In this document: piece after piece, positions 40,222 through 50,319 of the stretch
Layout of the letters: each line of letters opens with the position of its first letter
Position numbering within the stretch: the stretch's first letter is position 1
Assembly (NCBI GenBank): GCA_020251025.1
Contig: JADCDI010000081.1
Span: 1-64,000 of the forward strand
Direction: 5' to 3'
Length of the DNA: 64,000 nucleotides
Source of the DNA: Rhodobacter sp.
GTDB lineage: Bacteria > Pseudomonadota > Alphaproteobacteria > Rhodobacterales > Rhodobacteraceae
Notes under the pieces: model-generated
The model's input: only the letters and a program-made list of their open reading frames with translations
Told to the model about the DNA's origin: nothing
Databases searched by the model: none
Program-made: the position numbers and the translations under genes

Positions 40222-41343
40222 TCAGATTGCGTAGCGCAGAATCGCGGCAAGCGCGCCGCCGCCCGGAACGTCAGCGTGCCGCGCCGAGACGATGCGCGCA
40301 CCCGACCGCAGGGCGCGGCTGACGATTTCATCGACAACGCCGTAGGTGCCAGCACTTTCGGCTTCGGCGAAGGCGACGGTCCCGTCGCTGTCCGACACGG
40401 TGCCGGGCAGGACCACGTCGATGTCGACGATCAGGGTGTCGACCGCGCCGAAGGTGGCCGCCCGTGCCGCCTGGGCCACATCGGTCGTGGCGCGCCCGTC
40501 ATTCGCGCGTTCGGCGAAAAGCCGGGCAAGGGCCGCGATGTCTTCGGCATAGATCCCGTCCAGAATGCCCCGTGCCGCGTCGGCCAGATCATGGTCGGGG
40601 GTGCGGTCGGGCGATCCGGCAATTCCGGCGGCGGCAAGGTGCCCATAGCTGCTGACCGACCGGAAGACCGAAGCCAGCGGTTCGCTTGCCGCCAGGATCA
40701 GCGGGCGGTCCTGACCTGCCAGAACCGGGCGCAGCGCCGCATCCACGGCGCGGGCATAGCGTGTGAGCAGCGCGTGTTCGCTGCCCGCTTCGGCACCGTG
40801 CAGGCCGCCGCTCATCGCACCATGCGTGCGGCGCCCCAGCGCATCGGCCATGTCCTTTGGCAGGGCCGGGACCGGGACCCTGTGCGCAGGAAGGTCGGCG
40901 GAAACCTCGACAAGGCGCACATCGCCCCGGCTGATGGCCAGCACATAGGCGTTCTGCGGAAAGGTCACGGCGCGCAGCAGCGGCTTGATGTGAAACCGGT
41001 CCGACACATGCACTTCGCTGTGCAGCCGGTTCGGCAGGCGAAAGGTTGTCACGCCCTGCGGGGTCAGGAACAGAGCGAGGCTGTTGGCCTGGTGCGCCCA
41101 GAACGCGTCATCGGCGACAATTTCTTCGACGGCATCTTCGATCGGCTGGATGCTGCGCTTTGGCGTGTCGGCGGCCACAAGCTGCTGCACGGCGGATTTC
41201 AGCAGGGTCTTAAGCTCGATCCGGTCGATCTGCGCCTGTTCGGTCAGCGGCGTGGTCGTGACATAAATGGTCACGCAAGGTTTGGCGCGGGTCTCGGTCA
41301 GTTTTGCGATTTCTGATCGGGTCGGCAGGTCAATGTGCAGCAC
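40222..41343 (-). CDS. Bacterial eRF1-like (baeRF-type) family protein
   Basis: CVTIYVTTTPLTEQAQIDRIELKTLLKSAV...AFWAHQANSLALFLTPQGVTTFRLPNRLHSEVHVSDRFHIKPLLRAVTFPQNAYVLAISRGDVRLVEVSADLPAHRVPVPALPKDM. Confidence 0.7.
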   Translation of the reverse strand: MLHIDLPTRSEIAKLTETRAKPCVTIYVTTTPLTEQAQIDRIELKTLLKSAVQQLVAADTPKRSIQPIEDAVEEIVADDAFWAHQANSLALFLTPQGVTTFRLPNRLHSEVHVSDRFHIKPLLRAVTFPQNAYVLAISRGDVRLVEVSADLPAHRVPVPALPKDMADALGRRTHGAMSGGLHGAEAGSEHALLTRYARAVDAALRPVLAGQDRPLILAASEPLASVFRSVSSYGHLAAAGIAGSPDRTPDHDLADAARGILDGIYAEDIAALARLFAERANDGRATTDVAQAARAATFGAVDTLIVDIDVVLPGTVSDSDGTVAFAEAESAGTYGVVDEIVSRALRSGARIVSARHADVPGGGALAAILRYAI

Positions 41344-41795
41344 GGTGCAATTCTCCGGAACTTGGGGCTGTTCTTGCCGGGCCTAAGCTGTCGTGACTGG
41401 CTGCGGCTGGCAAGGGGTTTCCCGATTGTTGGGGGGGGCTGGCCGCCCCGGCGTGGCGTCGGGCAGGGGGATCAGGTGCGGCCATGTGCATCCTGACGGT
41501 TGCGGGCCGGGGCAGGGCGGCAGGGTGGCCAAGGCAGCGGAAACTCCAGCTTGTCGGGTGCCGGGGTCCGGCCCTGGTGCTCGGATCGGATGACAGACCA
41601 CGGGCTTTGTTCAGGTTCCAAAGCCGCCCTGTCAAGCGCACAGGGCGAATGAGACCGCTGACAGACCCCTGATTCCCGCCTCCTCATCCGGCACGATCCC
41701 AGCTTCCTATCCCCGTCGGACCAAGAGGCGCAAGGCCCTCTTGCCAATCGGGCGCCTGTGACGCATCACTCCGCCGGTCAACCAGGGGGCCTGCC

Positions 41796-42824
41796 ATGAC
41801 CCAGTCCATCGCCGTTCTTGGCGCGTCCGGCTATACGGGGGCCGAACTGGTCCGCCTGCTGGCGACGCACCCTCATTTCCGGATCACCGCCCTGTCGGCC
41901 GACCGCAAGGCAGGGCTGACGATGGCCGAGGTCTTTCCCTTTCTGCGCCACCTGGCCCTTCCCGCGCTGCAAAAGATCGATGATATCGACTTCGGGCGGA
42001 TTGATCTTTGTTTCTGCGCCCTGCCGCATGGCACCAGCCAGGCCGTCATCGCGGCCCTGCCGCGCGATCTGAAGACCGTGGACCTGTCTGCCGACTTCCG
42101 CCTGCGCGACCCGGCGGCCTATGCGGCATGGTACGGCCAGCCCCACAGCCAGCCGGAGCTTCAGAAAGAAGCCGTCTATGGCCTGACCGAATTCTACCGC
42201 GCCGAGATTGCCGCAGCGCGCCTTGTCGCCGGAACAGGCTGCAACGCGGCGACCGGGCAATATGTCATCATCCCCCTGATCGGGGCGGGGGTGATCGACC
42301 TTGACCGCATCGTGATCGACCTTAAGGCCGGGGTCAGCGGGGCCGGGCGGTCGCTGAAGGAAAACCTGCTGCATGCCGAGCTGTCCGAAGGCACCCACCC
42401 CTATTCCGCAGGCGGCAGGCACCGGCATCTGGGCGAGTTCGATCAGGAATTCAGCCGCGCGGCGGGCCGTCCGGTGCGGGTGCAGTTCACCCCGCACCTG
42501 CTGCCGATGAACCGGGGCATTCTGGCGACCGTCTATCTGGACGGCGATCCGGCGCAGGTCCATGCCACGCTTGCGGCCCGTTACGATGCGGAACCCTTCT
42601 TGCAGGTGCTACCTTTCGGCGCACTCCCCTCGACGCGCGATGTCAGGGGGTCCAATTTCGTGCATATCGGCGTGACGGGTGACCGCATGGCGGGCCGCAC
42701 GGTCGTGGTTGCGGTGCTGGACAACCTGACCAAGGGGTCTTCGGGCCAGGCGATCCAGAACGCCAATCTGATGCTGGGGGTCGAGGAAACCGCAGGGCTG
42801 CTGTCGGCGCCGGTTTTTCCATGA
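41796..42824 (+). CDS. argC: N-acetyl-gamma-glutamyl-phosphate reductase
   Basis: [28 protein letters not shown]...[18 protein letters not shown]...GASG and [39 protein letters not shown]. Confidence 0.96.
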   Translation: MTQSIAVLGASGYTGAELVRLLATHPHFRITALSADRKAGLTMAEVFPFLRHLALPALQKIDDIDFGRIDLCFCALPHGTSQAVIAALPRDLKTVDLSADFRLRDPAAYAAWYGQPHSQPELQKEAVYGLTEFYRAEIAAARLVAGTGCNAATGQYVIIPLIGAGVIDLDRIVIDLKAGVSGAGRSLKENLLHAELSEGTHPYSAGGRHRHLGEFDQEFSRAAGRPVRVQFTPHLLPMNRGILATVYLDGDPAQVHATLAARYDAEPFLQVLPFGALPSTRDVRGSNFVHIGVTGDRMAGRTVVVAVLDNLTKGSSGQAIQNANLMLGVEETAGLLSAPVFP

Positions 42825-42831
42825 GGACAGA

Positions 42832-43287
42832 ATGAAGGGCCTGAAGAAGAAACGCCGCATCCAGATCATCGTGCTGGCCTTTGCAGCCCTGGCCCTGTCC
42901 ACGGGTCTGATCGGCTATGCCATGCGCGACGGGATCAATTTCTTCCGCACGCCCAGCCAGGTCACCCAAAACCCGCCGCCCCCGACCGAAACCTTCCGCA
43001 TCGGCGGGCTGGTGGTCAAGGGATCGCTGCAGCGCGGACAAAGCGAGACGGTGACCTTCCGCGTGACCGATACCGCCACCGAGGTGCCGGTCAGCTACAC
43101 CGGCGTCCTGCCCGACCTTTTTGGCGAGGGCGAGGGCATGGTCGGCACCGGGCGCCTGGTGGACGGGGTGTTCCAGGCCACGGAAATCCTTGCCAGACAT
43201 GACGAAACCTACATGCCGAAGGAAGTCGTCGATGCCCTGAAGGAGCAGGGTGTCTATGTTGATCCCGATACCCCACCGAACGGGTGA
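42832..43287 (+). CDS. ccmE: Cytochrome c maturation protein CcmE (haem chaperone)
   Basis: KKRRIQIIVLAFAALALSTGLIGYAMRDGINFFRTPSQV...FRIGGLVVKGSLQRG...YTGVLPDLFGEGEGMVGTGRL...ILARHDETYMPKEV. Confidence 0.96.
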   Translation: MKGLKKKRRIQIIVLAFAALALSTGLIGYAMRDGINFFRTPSQVTQNPPPPTETFRIGGLVVKGSLQRGQSETVTFRVTDTATEVPVSYTGVLPDLFGEGEGMVGTGRLVDGVFQATEILARHDETYMPKEVVDALKEQGVYVDPDTPPNG

Positions 43288-43353
43288 TTGCCCGAATCTT
43301 AACCCCGGCAGCCCGAACTGACCGATCCGGAAACCTGCGATCGGAAGAGGGGC

Positions 43354-43965
43354 ATGACCACAGTTCAGGACCTGGCCGAAGAAATTGTCGCCCGCGAGGG
43401 CGGTTTTGTGAACGACCCCGCCGACCCGGGCGGGGCCACCAACCACGGTGTTACGATTGGCACGCTGCGCCGCCTTGGCCTGGACCTGACCGGTGACGGC
43501 CAGGTCACCGAGGCCGACGTGCGCCGTCTGACGCGCGCGCAGGCGGTGACGATCTTTGTCGATCATTACTTTCACAAGCCGGGGATCGACCGGCTGCCCG
43601 CGTGCCTGCAGGCCTCTGTCTTTGACATGTATGTCAATGCGGGGGCCAATGCCGTGCGCATCCTGCAGCGCCTGTTGGGCCGGATGGGCTTTCCCTGCAC
43701 CGAGGATGGTGTGATCGGTCCGGCCACCTGCGAGGCCGCCCGCCATGCGGCGGCGGCAGCCCCGAACCATCTGGCCGATGCCTATGCCATCGCCCGGCGC
43801 AATTACTACTACCGGCTGGCCGACGCCCGGCCCGCCAGCCGCCGCTTTGCCCGGCGGCGTGACGGCGGCAAGGGCGGCTGGATCACCCGCGCCGAAGAGT
43901 TCATGGCCGACCGGTACCGCCTGACGGATGCGGACCATAACGCAAGGGTGGCATCATGGGGCTGA
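43354..43965 (+). CDS. Glycosyl hydrolase family 108 muramidase/endolysin
   Basis: IVAREGGFVNDPADPGGATNHGVTIGTLRRLGLDLTGDGQVTEADVRRLTRAQAVTIFVDHYFHKPGIDRLPACLQASVFDMYVNAG. Confidence 0.92.
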   Translation: MTTVQDLAEEIVAREGGFVNDPADPGGATNHGVTIGTLRRLGLDLTGDGQVTEADVRRLTRAQAVTIFVDHYFHKPGIDRLPACLQASVFDMYVNAGANAVRILQRLLGRMGFPCTEDGVIGPATCEAARHAAAAAPNHLADAYAIARRNYYYRLADARPASRRFARRRDGGKGGWITRAEEFMADRYRLTDADHNARVASWG

Positions 43966-44531
43966 TCGGCAGAATCCTGGGCGGCCCCGGCATGATCACG
44001 TCCCTGGGCGCGACGGTGCGCGATGTGTCCGAGGTGTTCACCGAAAACGCCACCCGCCGGATGGAACTGGCGGCAGGCGCGCAGGCCGCCGCCCTGGCCC
44101 AGCACAGCGCCGAGTTTGCGGGCGCAGGGACGGGGTGGTTTGACCGGCTGGTCAACGGGCTGAACCGCCTGCCGCGCCCGATGCTGGCCTTTGGCACGCT
44201 GGCGCTGTTCGGCTATGCCATGGTCGATCCGGATGGGTTCGCGGCCCGGATGACCGGCCTCAACCAGGTGCCGGAACCCCTGTGGTGGCTGCTGGGGGCC
44301 ATTGTGGGGTTCTATTTCGGCGCGCGCGAGGCGCATCATTTCCGGGCCCGCGCCCCGGCCCCTGGCACCCCGGTCGCGGCGGGGCCCGCCCGGCGCCAGC
44401 GCCAGCCGACGCGCGGCGGCAACGGCGCAGCGAAAGCCCCCGCGCCGCAGGACGAGCCGAACGCGGCGCTGGACGACTGGCGCAGGTCACTGGCCGTGCC
44501 GCCTACAGCGGGCGCACCCGAAGCTTCGTGA
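43956..44531 (+). CDS. Holin of the 3-TM type
   Basis: MGLIGRILGGPGMITSLGATVRDVSEVFTENATRRMELA...WFDRLVNGLNRLPRPMLAFGTLALFGYAMVDPDGFAARMTGLNQVPEPLWWLLGAIVGFYFGARE; overlaps the muramidase. Confidence 0.85.
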   Translation: MGLIGRILGGPGMITSLGATVRDVSEVFTENATRRMELAAGAQAAALAQHSAEFAGAGTGWFDRLVNGLNRLPRPMLAFGTLALFGYAMVDPDGFAARMTGLNQVPEPLWWLLGAIVGFYFGAREAHHFRARAPAPGTPVAAGPARRQRQPTRGGNGAAKAPAPQDEPNAALDDWRRSLAVPPTAGAPEAS

Positions 44532-45804
44532 TGCGGTTTTCGCGCCGCGTCACCACTTCGAACCGGAAGCCGTGAAAACTGAACGCCTGCTTTTCGTTCG
44601 GGATCATCTGCGCTTCATGGATGACGAGGCCGGCAATGGTGTTGGCCTCGTCATCCGGCAACTGCCAGTCCATCGCGCGGTTCAGATCGCGGATCGTCAT
44701 GGACCCTTCGACAAAGTAGTCGCCATTTTCGGCGCGTTTCAGAACCGTATCCTGCGCCAGATCGAACTCGTCGGCGATTTCGCCGACGATCTCTTCCAGG
44801 ATGTCTTCCAGCGTGATCAGGCCGCGCAGCGCGCCGTATTCGTCGACCACCAGGGCGAAATGCGTGTGGCGTTTCAGAAACTGGCGCATCTGTTCGTCCA
44901 GCGGGGTGGTGTCGGGCACGAAATAGGGCTTCATCGCGATCTTGAGGATGTCCAGATCGGCCAGCGCCCCTTCATTGCCCTGCGGCCCGCGCACCAGCCG
45001 GTCAACCTCGCGCAGCAGGTCCTTGGCGTGGATCACGCCCAGGATATTCTCGTCGCTGTCCCGGTAGACCGGCAATCGGGTGTGCGGCGAGGCCAGGATC
45101 TGTGTCAGGATTTCGTCGGGGCTGCGGTCGGCATCGATCATCTCGATCTGGCTGCGGTGGCGCATGACCTCGTCCACCGTGCGGTCGTTCAGATCAAGGG
45201 CCCCCAGCAGGCGGTCGCGGTCTTCTTTTTCCACCGCACCGCCCGAATGGCCCAGCGCGATGGCCCCGACGATTTCCTCGCGCAGCGACAGGATATGCCC
45301 GTCCGGGTCGGCGCGCACGCCAAAGAGCCGCAGCAGCACCCGCACCAGCGCCCTTACGACCGAGACGACGGGCGAAAAGACCAGGATCACCACCCGGATC
45401 AGCGGGGCCACGCGGGATGCCGCCACTTCGGCATTGGTGATGGCATAGGTCTTTGGCAGCACCTCGCCAAAGACCAGCACCAGCAAGGTCATGATAAAGG
45501 TGGCCAGGGCAACACCGCTGTCGCCGAACATGCGGGTCAGCAGCGCCGTCGCCAGAGAGGCCGAGGTGATGTTGACGATGTTGTTGCCCAAAAGCAGCGC
45601 ACCGATCATCCGTTCGTTGTCTTCGGTCACCCTCAGCGCCGCCGCCGCCCCGCTTGATCCCTTGTCGGCCTGCGCCCGCAGCTTGCCCCGCGAAGCCGCC
45701 GTCAGCGCGGTTTCCGACCCGGAAAAAAGCGCCGACATCACCAGCAGAAGAAGGATGGCCCCGACAGTCAGCCAGAACGCTGCATCCAAAGCAGAATCTC
45801 CCAT
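44503..45804 (-). CDS. CNNM/CorC-type (HlyC/CorC, CBS-pair) membrane protein
   Basis: [25 protein letters not shown]...[14 protein letters not shown]...[26 protein letters not shown]...[25 protein letters not shown]. Confidence 0.93.
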   Translation of the reverse strand: MGDSALDAAFWLTVGAILLLLVMSALFSGSETALTAASRGKLRAQADKGSSGAAAALRVTEDNERMIGALLLGNNIVNITSASLATALLTRMFGDSGVALATFIMTLLVLVFGEVLPKTYAITNAEVAASRVAPLIRVVILVFSPVVSVVRALVRVLLRLFGVRADPDGHILSLREEIVGAIALGHSGGAVEKEDRDRLLGALDLNDRTVDEVMRHRSQIEMIDADRSPDEILTQILASPHTRLPVYRDSDENILGVIHAKDLLREVDRLVRGPQGNEGALADLDILKIAMKPYFVPDTTPLDEQMRQFLKRHTHFALVVDEYGALRGLITLEDILEEIVGEIADEFDLAQDTVLKRAENGDYFVEGSMTIRDLNRAMDWQLPDDEANTIAGLVIHEAQMIPNEKQAFSFHGFRFEVVTRRENRITKLRVRPL

Positions 45805-45866
45805 CCCGTACCCTTTCCCGTGCTGCCCCGCTTATGCGTGCCGTCCGGTGGCGGTGCAAGCACCGG

Positions 45867-46787
45867 TCAATCCTGCCGGGCCAGCGGGTGATGCGTCAGG
45901 ACAAGCTGGCGCAGCCGGTCATCGATGACATGGGTGTAGATTTCCGTGGTGGCGAGGTCCGCATGACCCAAAAGGGTCTGGATCACCCGCAGGTCTGCAC
46001 CGCCTTCCAGAAGGTGCGTCGCAAAGGCATGGCGCAGGGTATGCGGTGTCACCGCAGCCGGGTCCAGCCCTGCGGCCAGGGCGAGGGATTTGACAAGAAG
46101 ATGAAAGGCCTGCCGTGACAGGTGCCCCCCCTTGCCCCGGGACGGAAACAGAAACCCCGAGGGTGGCCTGCCGCAGGCCTGCGCCGCATCCTCCTGCGCA
46201 TCGCGGGCGGCAAGCCAGGCTGCCAGCGCGTCCTTTGCCGGCCCGGACAGCGGCACCATGCGTTCCCTGCCGCCCTTGCCGCGCACAAGGATCATCCGGG
46301 GGTCACCGCGCACCGCCGCCACGGGCAGTTCCACAAGTTCCGACACGCGCATGCCCGTGGCGTAGATCATCTCCATCAGGCAACGGTTGCGCAGCCTGTC
46401 CTGGGCGGGGCCATGGGTTGCGGCGGCGTCAAGCAGGGCGGCAACCTCTGACCGGCTGAGGGTGCCGGGCAGCCGCTCTACGCGCCCCGGCCCCCGGATT
46501 GGCAGGGCGGGATTGTCGCTGCGCAGACCCTCTTCATGGGCAAACCGGTACATTTGCCGGATCGCCGACAGCCTGCGGGCCCGGGTGGCCTTGGACAGGC
46601 CCAGCGATTCGGTCCAGACCAGATAGGCGTCCACATCGTTCCGGGTGGCACCGGCAAAGCCGGTTCCGCGCCGGTCAAGCCAGCCGGCAAAATCCTTCAG
46701 ATCCCGGCCATAGGCCAGAAGGGTGTTGCGGGCTGCCCCCCGTTCGGCGGCCTGTGCATCAAGAAAGGACGAAATCCAGCGATCCAC
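45867..46787 (-). CDS. xerD: Tyrosine recombinase XerD
   Basis: FLDAQAAERGAARNTLLAYGRDLKDFAGWL...MIYATGMRVSELVELPV...VTPHTLRHAFATHLLEGGADLRVIQTLLGHADLATTEIYTHV. Confidence 0.93.
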   Translation of the reverse strand: MDRWISSFLDAQAAERGAARNTLLAYGRDLKDFAGWLDRRGTGFAGATRNDVDAYLVWTESLGLSKATRARRLSAIRQMYRFAHEEGLRSDNPALPIRGPGRVERLPGTLSRSEVAALLDAAATHGPAQDRLRNRCLMEMIYATGMRVSELVELPVAAVRGDPRMILVRGKGGRERMVPLSGPAKDALAAWLAARDAQEDAAQACGRPPSGFLFPSRGKGGHLSRQAFHLLVKSLALAAGLDPAAVTPHTLRHAFATHLLEGGADLRVIQTLLGHADLATTEIYTHVIDDRLRQLVLTHHPLARQD

Positions 46788-46790
46788 CGG

Positions 46791-48359
46791 TCAGCCGCGC
46801 CGTTCCAGCAGCATCATCTCCAGCGCCGTGCGGCGCGCGGCATCTTCCAGCCCGACGGCGCGCAGCAGCGACAGCCCCTGCGTCACCAGCGGAAGGTCGC
46901 CGCGCAGACCGGCCCCGATCTGGTCGACGGCCAGCAGAATCGCTTCCCCGATGCGCCCGTCCTGCAACAGCGCCTGGGCGTCCAGACCGGGCGACGGGTT
47001 GCGGAACGCGGGCGCGATGGCGCGGCCCAGACTGTCGGGTGCCGTGCCGTCCGCCGTGCCGCGCGCAAGGCCGATCAGAAAGCCTTCGGTTGTATCCGCA
47101 GGTTTCCGCGCCTCTGCCGCCGCCTGATAGCCGGGTGACAGCAGCGCGATGCGGAATGCCAGCGCAGAGACCGGCGCGGGCAGGGCAAGCTTGCCCAGGG
47201 GGGCTGCGAAAAGGATGGCGAAGGGCACTTCCAGCTCGGCCGCAACCATCCGGTCCCAGGCACCGGGCAAGATCTGCGCCACCTTCTGCGCATCGCCGGC
47301 AGCCAGCGCGGCATCAAGGGCCTGCACATCCGCAACCCGGTCCCAGACCCCGCCAGAGGCTGCCGGCTTGCGGTCGGTGTAGATGCCCAGCAGGCGGTTC
47401 GGGGCAATGGCCCCGGTGCGTGCCAGGCGTTCCGCCGCCTCGATCTGTGATTTCCAGCCTGCCGTGTCCCGCAGGTCGGCCTGCGCAAAGGCCAGCGGCA
47501 GGGTGTTGGTGGGCAGGGGTTCGCCCACCGCTTCCAGCATCCGCCAGACCAGCGGGCTGGGGCGCGCAGGCTTGGCCAAAGGTGGATCGCCTTCGTAGAG
47601 CTCAGGGTCAAGGAACCGTGACAGCAGCGCGTCTTCCTCTTCGGTCACGAACCCAAGCGCCTGCGCGGTGCGCAGGGTCAGCGCCGCCGCGTTCCAGTCG
47701 CCCGACCGGGCAAGGCAGAAGATGCGGGCGGGGAAGGTCGGTGCCAGATCAGGGTTTCCGCGCATCTGCGCGCAGGCCCGGTCCTCGGTTCCGGTCAGCA
47801 GGGCAACATCGAAGCTGCGGCGAAAAAGCTCGGGCTTGGCAGAGCCTGCGGCATCAAGAAGGGCCGCGGCCTGTTCCAGCGCGCCGACATCCAGCAATTC
47901 ATCGATCCGCGCCAGCAGAAGGGTGCCGCGCCCGCCGGCATCGGCGGGGGGATCTGCCTCGGCCAGCATCAGCGTGGTCAGAAGCGCCTGCAGGGCGGGA
48001 AGCGTCTCGATCCGTTCCGCGCGGATCAGGGCCACGATTTCCCCGGTGCGGCCCAGCCCCCAAAGTGCCTGCGGCAGGCCGGTGACCTGCGGGGCAAGAA
48101 GGCCCGTCGCATCGGGCGAGGGGCCGTCAAGCACGGTCACCGCGATATCCTCAGGCGCGGCCCCTGCGGCAATGGCCGGCTCGTAGCCGCCAGAGCCGGG
48201 CAAGGGCGCGGGCACGGCCACCGATTGGGACAGCCAGTCGATGGCCGACAACGGCTCTTCCGCCCCTGCCGCCGCCCCGGAACCGAACAGGGCGGCCAAG
48301 GCCAGGGCGGGGGCCAAGGCCGGAGCCAGGACTGGGGCCGGACCGGTTCTAGTCGGCAT
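46791..48359 (-). CDS. Conserved hypothetical secreted protein
   Basis: 522 aa, Ala/Leu-rich helical repeats, N-terminal signal-like segment; coupled to xerD. Confidence 0.7.
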   Translation of the reverse strand: MPTRTGPAPVLAPALAPALALAALFGSGAAAGAEEPLSAIDWLSQSVAVPAPLPGSGGYEPAIAAGAAPEDIAVTVLDGPSPDATGLLAPQVTGLPQALWGLGRTGEIVALIRAERIETLPALQALLTTLMLAEADPPADAGGRGTLLLARIDELLDVGALEQAAALLDAAGSAKPELFRRSFDVALLTGTEDRACAQMRGNPDLAPTFPARIFCLARSGDWNAAALTLRTAQALGFVTEEEDALLSRFLDPELYEGDPPLAKPARPSPLVWRMLEAVGEPLPTNTLPLAFAQADLRDTAGWKSQIEAAERLARTGAIAPNRLLGIYTDRKPAASGGVWDRVADVQALDAALAAGDAQKVAQILPGAWDRMVAAELEVPFAILFAAPLGKLALPAPVSALAFRIALLSPGYQAAAEARKPADTTEGFLIGLARGTADGTAPDSLGRAIAPAFRNPSPGLDAQALLQDGRIGEAILLAVDQIGAGLRGDLPLVTQGLSLLRAVGLEDAARRTALEMMLLERRG

Positions 48360-48507
48360 TCAGGGTCACGGGTTGCGTCACGGGGGTTTGCGGCGGCGTC
48401 ATGTCACCCAGATAGGCATAGCCTGCCAGGCCGATGACCCCAAGCACCACAAGTATCAGTGCCGCCACCAGGATGCGTCCCATGCCCGCCCAGCCTTCCT
48501 GTTCCAT
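48349..48507 (-). CDS. Small single-TM protein, 52 aa (below the ORF-track cutoff)
   Basis: MEQEGWAGMGRILVAALILVVLGVIGLAGYAYLGDMTPPQTPVTQPVTLNAD*; stop overlaps the start of the downstream gene (aATGCCGACTAGa). Confidence 0.7.
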   Translation of the reverse strand: MEQEGWAGMGRILVAALILVVLGVIGLAGYAYLGDMTPPQTPVTQPVTLNAD

Positions 48508-48625
48508 CCGGTCCTGCACGGGCCCGCCCCGGGCAATGCCTTCCGCCGTCGATTGTATATGGCATTCCTGCCAGGATCACGCCATTCAGGATATGACTGA
48601 AAGATAAAGTGAGACCCTGTCGAAG

Positions 48626-49171
48626 GTGAGCTGGCGTCTGAAAAAAACCGTTGTCATGGTGGGCATGATGGGCGCTGGCAAGACTGCCGTGGGAACCCAG
48701 CTTGCGCGCCTGCTTGGTGTGCCGTTTCTTGATTCGGACGAAGAGATCGTCCGCGCCGCCAACCGGTCGATCACCGAGATATTCGAACGGGACGGCGAGC
48801 CTTTCTTCCGCGCGCGCGAGACAGAGGTGCTGGGCCGCCTTCTGCGCGGCGTGCCTTGTGTGCTGTCGACGGGCGGCGGGGCCTTTCTGTCCGAACAGAA
48901 CCGCCGGATGATTGCGGATCGCGGCGTTTCGGTCTGGCTGCGGGCCGATCTTGATCTGTTGTGGCAGCGCGTGCGTCACAAATCCACCCGGCCCTTGCTG
49001 CGCACCGCCAGCCCGCGCGATACGCTGCGCAGCCTCTTTGAGGCGCGCGTGCCCATCTACGGCCTGGCAGATCTGGCGGTGGACAGCCGGGCAGAGTCCT
49101 CTGTGGAAGAGATGGCGGATCGGGTGGTCGCGGCCCTGCTGGCGCGGCCCGACGTTCTGGAAAGGAAGTAA
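48626..49171 (+). CDS. aroK: Shikimate kinase
   Basis: VVMVGMMGAGKTAVGTQLARLLGVPFLDSDEEI...STGGGAFL...RPLL; GTG start. Confidence 0.95.
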   Translation: MSWRLKKTVVMVGMMGAGKTAVGTQLARLLGVPFLDSDEEIVRAANRSITEIFERDGEPFFRARETEVLGRLLRGVPCVLSTGGGAFLSEQNRRMIADRGVSVWLRADLDLLWQRVRHKSTRPLLRTASPRDTLRSLFEARVPIYGLADLAVDSRAESSVEEMADRVVAALLARPDVLERK

Positions 49172-49172
49172 G

Positions 49173-50288
49173 ATGACGGTTGATTCGGTTCCCGTCGCGC
49201 TCGGCGCGCGGTCCTATGAGGTGCGCATCGGGCCGGGGCTGATCGACCGGGCGGGGGCGCAGATTGCGCCGCTGCTGCGTCGGCCACGCGTGGCGGTTGT
49301 CACGGATGAAACGGTGGCGGGGCTGCATCTGGCACGGCTGGCCGATGGGCTGGCGGCGGCGGGCCTTGCCCACACGTCCCTGGCCCTTCCGGCCGGGGAA
49401 AGCACCAAGGGCTGGGCGCACCTCGCGCGCTGCACGGAATGGCTGCTGGACCAGAAGGTGGAGCGGCGCGATCTGGTGGTGGCGCTGGGCGGCGGTGTGA
49501 TCGGCGATCTGGTGGGATTCTCGGCGGCGATCCTGCGGCGCGGCGTGCGCTTTGTGCAGGTGCCGACATCGCTGCTGGCCCAGGTGGACAGTTCCGTCGG
49601 CGGCAAGACCGGCATCAACACCGCCCAGGGCAAGAACCTGGTGGGTGCGTTTCACCAGCCCAGCCTGGTGCTGGCCGATATCGATGCGCTGGCCACACTG
49701 CCGCGCCGCGACTTTCTGGCAGGCTACGGCGAGGTGCTGAAATACGGGCTGCTGGGCGACGCCGCCTTTTTTGACTGGCTGGAGGTCAACGCCCCGCGCA
49801 TGGTGGCGGGTGACGCGGGCCTGCGCCAGCATGCGGTCAGGGTTTCGGTGGCGATGAAGGCGGGCATCGTATCACGCGACGAAACCGAAGAGGGCGAGCG
49901 GGCGCTTCTGAACCTGGGCCATACCTTTTGCCATGCGCTGGAATCGGCCACGGGCTATGGCGACCGGCTGCTGCATGGCGAAGGCGTGGCCATCGGCTGC
50001 GCGCTGGCCTTTGAGCTCAGCCAGCGGCTGGGCCTGTGCGCGCAGGAGGCGCCAAGCCGCCTGCGCGCCCATCTGCGCTCCCTGGGCATGAAGACCGACC
50101 TGCGCGATATTCCGGGCGACCTGCCGGGGGCGGACGGGCTGCTGGGCCTGATGGCACAGGACAAGAAGGTGGTCGATGGCCGGTTGCGCTTCATCCTGGC
50201 GCGCGGCATCGGCCAGGCCTTTGTCGCCGATGACGTTCCGCCCGATGCGGTGCGCGGCGTTCTGACGGACGCACTTGCGGCGCGGTAG
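49173..50288 (+). CDS. aroB: 3-dehydroquinate synthase
   Basis: ALGGGVIGDLVGFSAAILRRGVRFVQVPTSLLAQVDSSVGGKTGINTAQGKNLVGAFHQP. Confidence 0.96.
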   Translation: MTVDSVPVALGARSYEVRIGPGLIDRAGAQIAPLLRRPRVAVVTDETVAGLHLARLADGLAAAGLAHTSLALPAGESTKGWAHLARCTEWLLDQKVERRDLVVALGGGVIGDLVGFSAAILRRGVRFVQVPTSLLAQVDSSVGGKTGINTAQGKNLVGAFHQPSLVLADIDALATLPRRDFLAGYGEVLKYGLLGDAAFFDWLEVNAPRMVAGDAGLRQHAVRVSVAMKAGIVSRDETEEGERALLNLGHTFCHALESATGYGDRLLHGEGVAIGCALAFELSQRLGLCAQEAPSRLRAHLRSLGMKTDLRDIPGDLPGADGLLGLMAQDKKVVDGRLRFILARGIGQAFVADDVPPDAVRGVLTDALAAR

Positions 50289-50319
50289 GGGGGCGGGGTG
50301 GCAGCGACCGGGCCGCCCG

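Noticed and set aside
46499-48085. 528-aa plus-strand ORF antisense to xerD and the secreted hypothetical protein
   Set aside because: Extremely Pro/Arg/Ala-rich shadow frame; the opposite strand gives a clear XerD.
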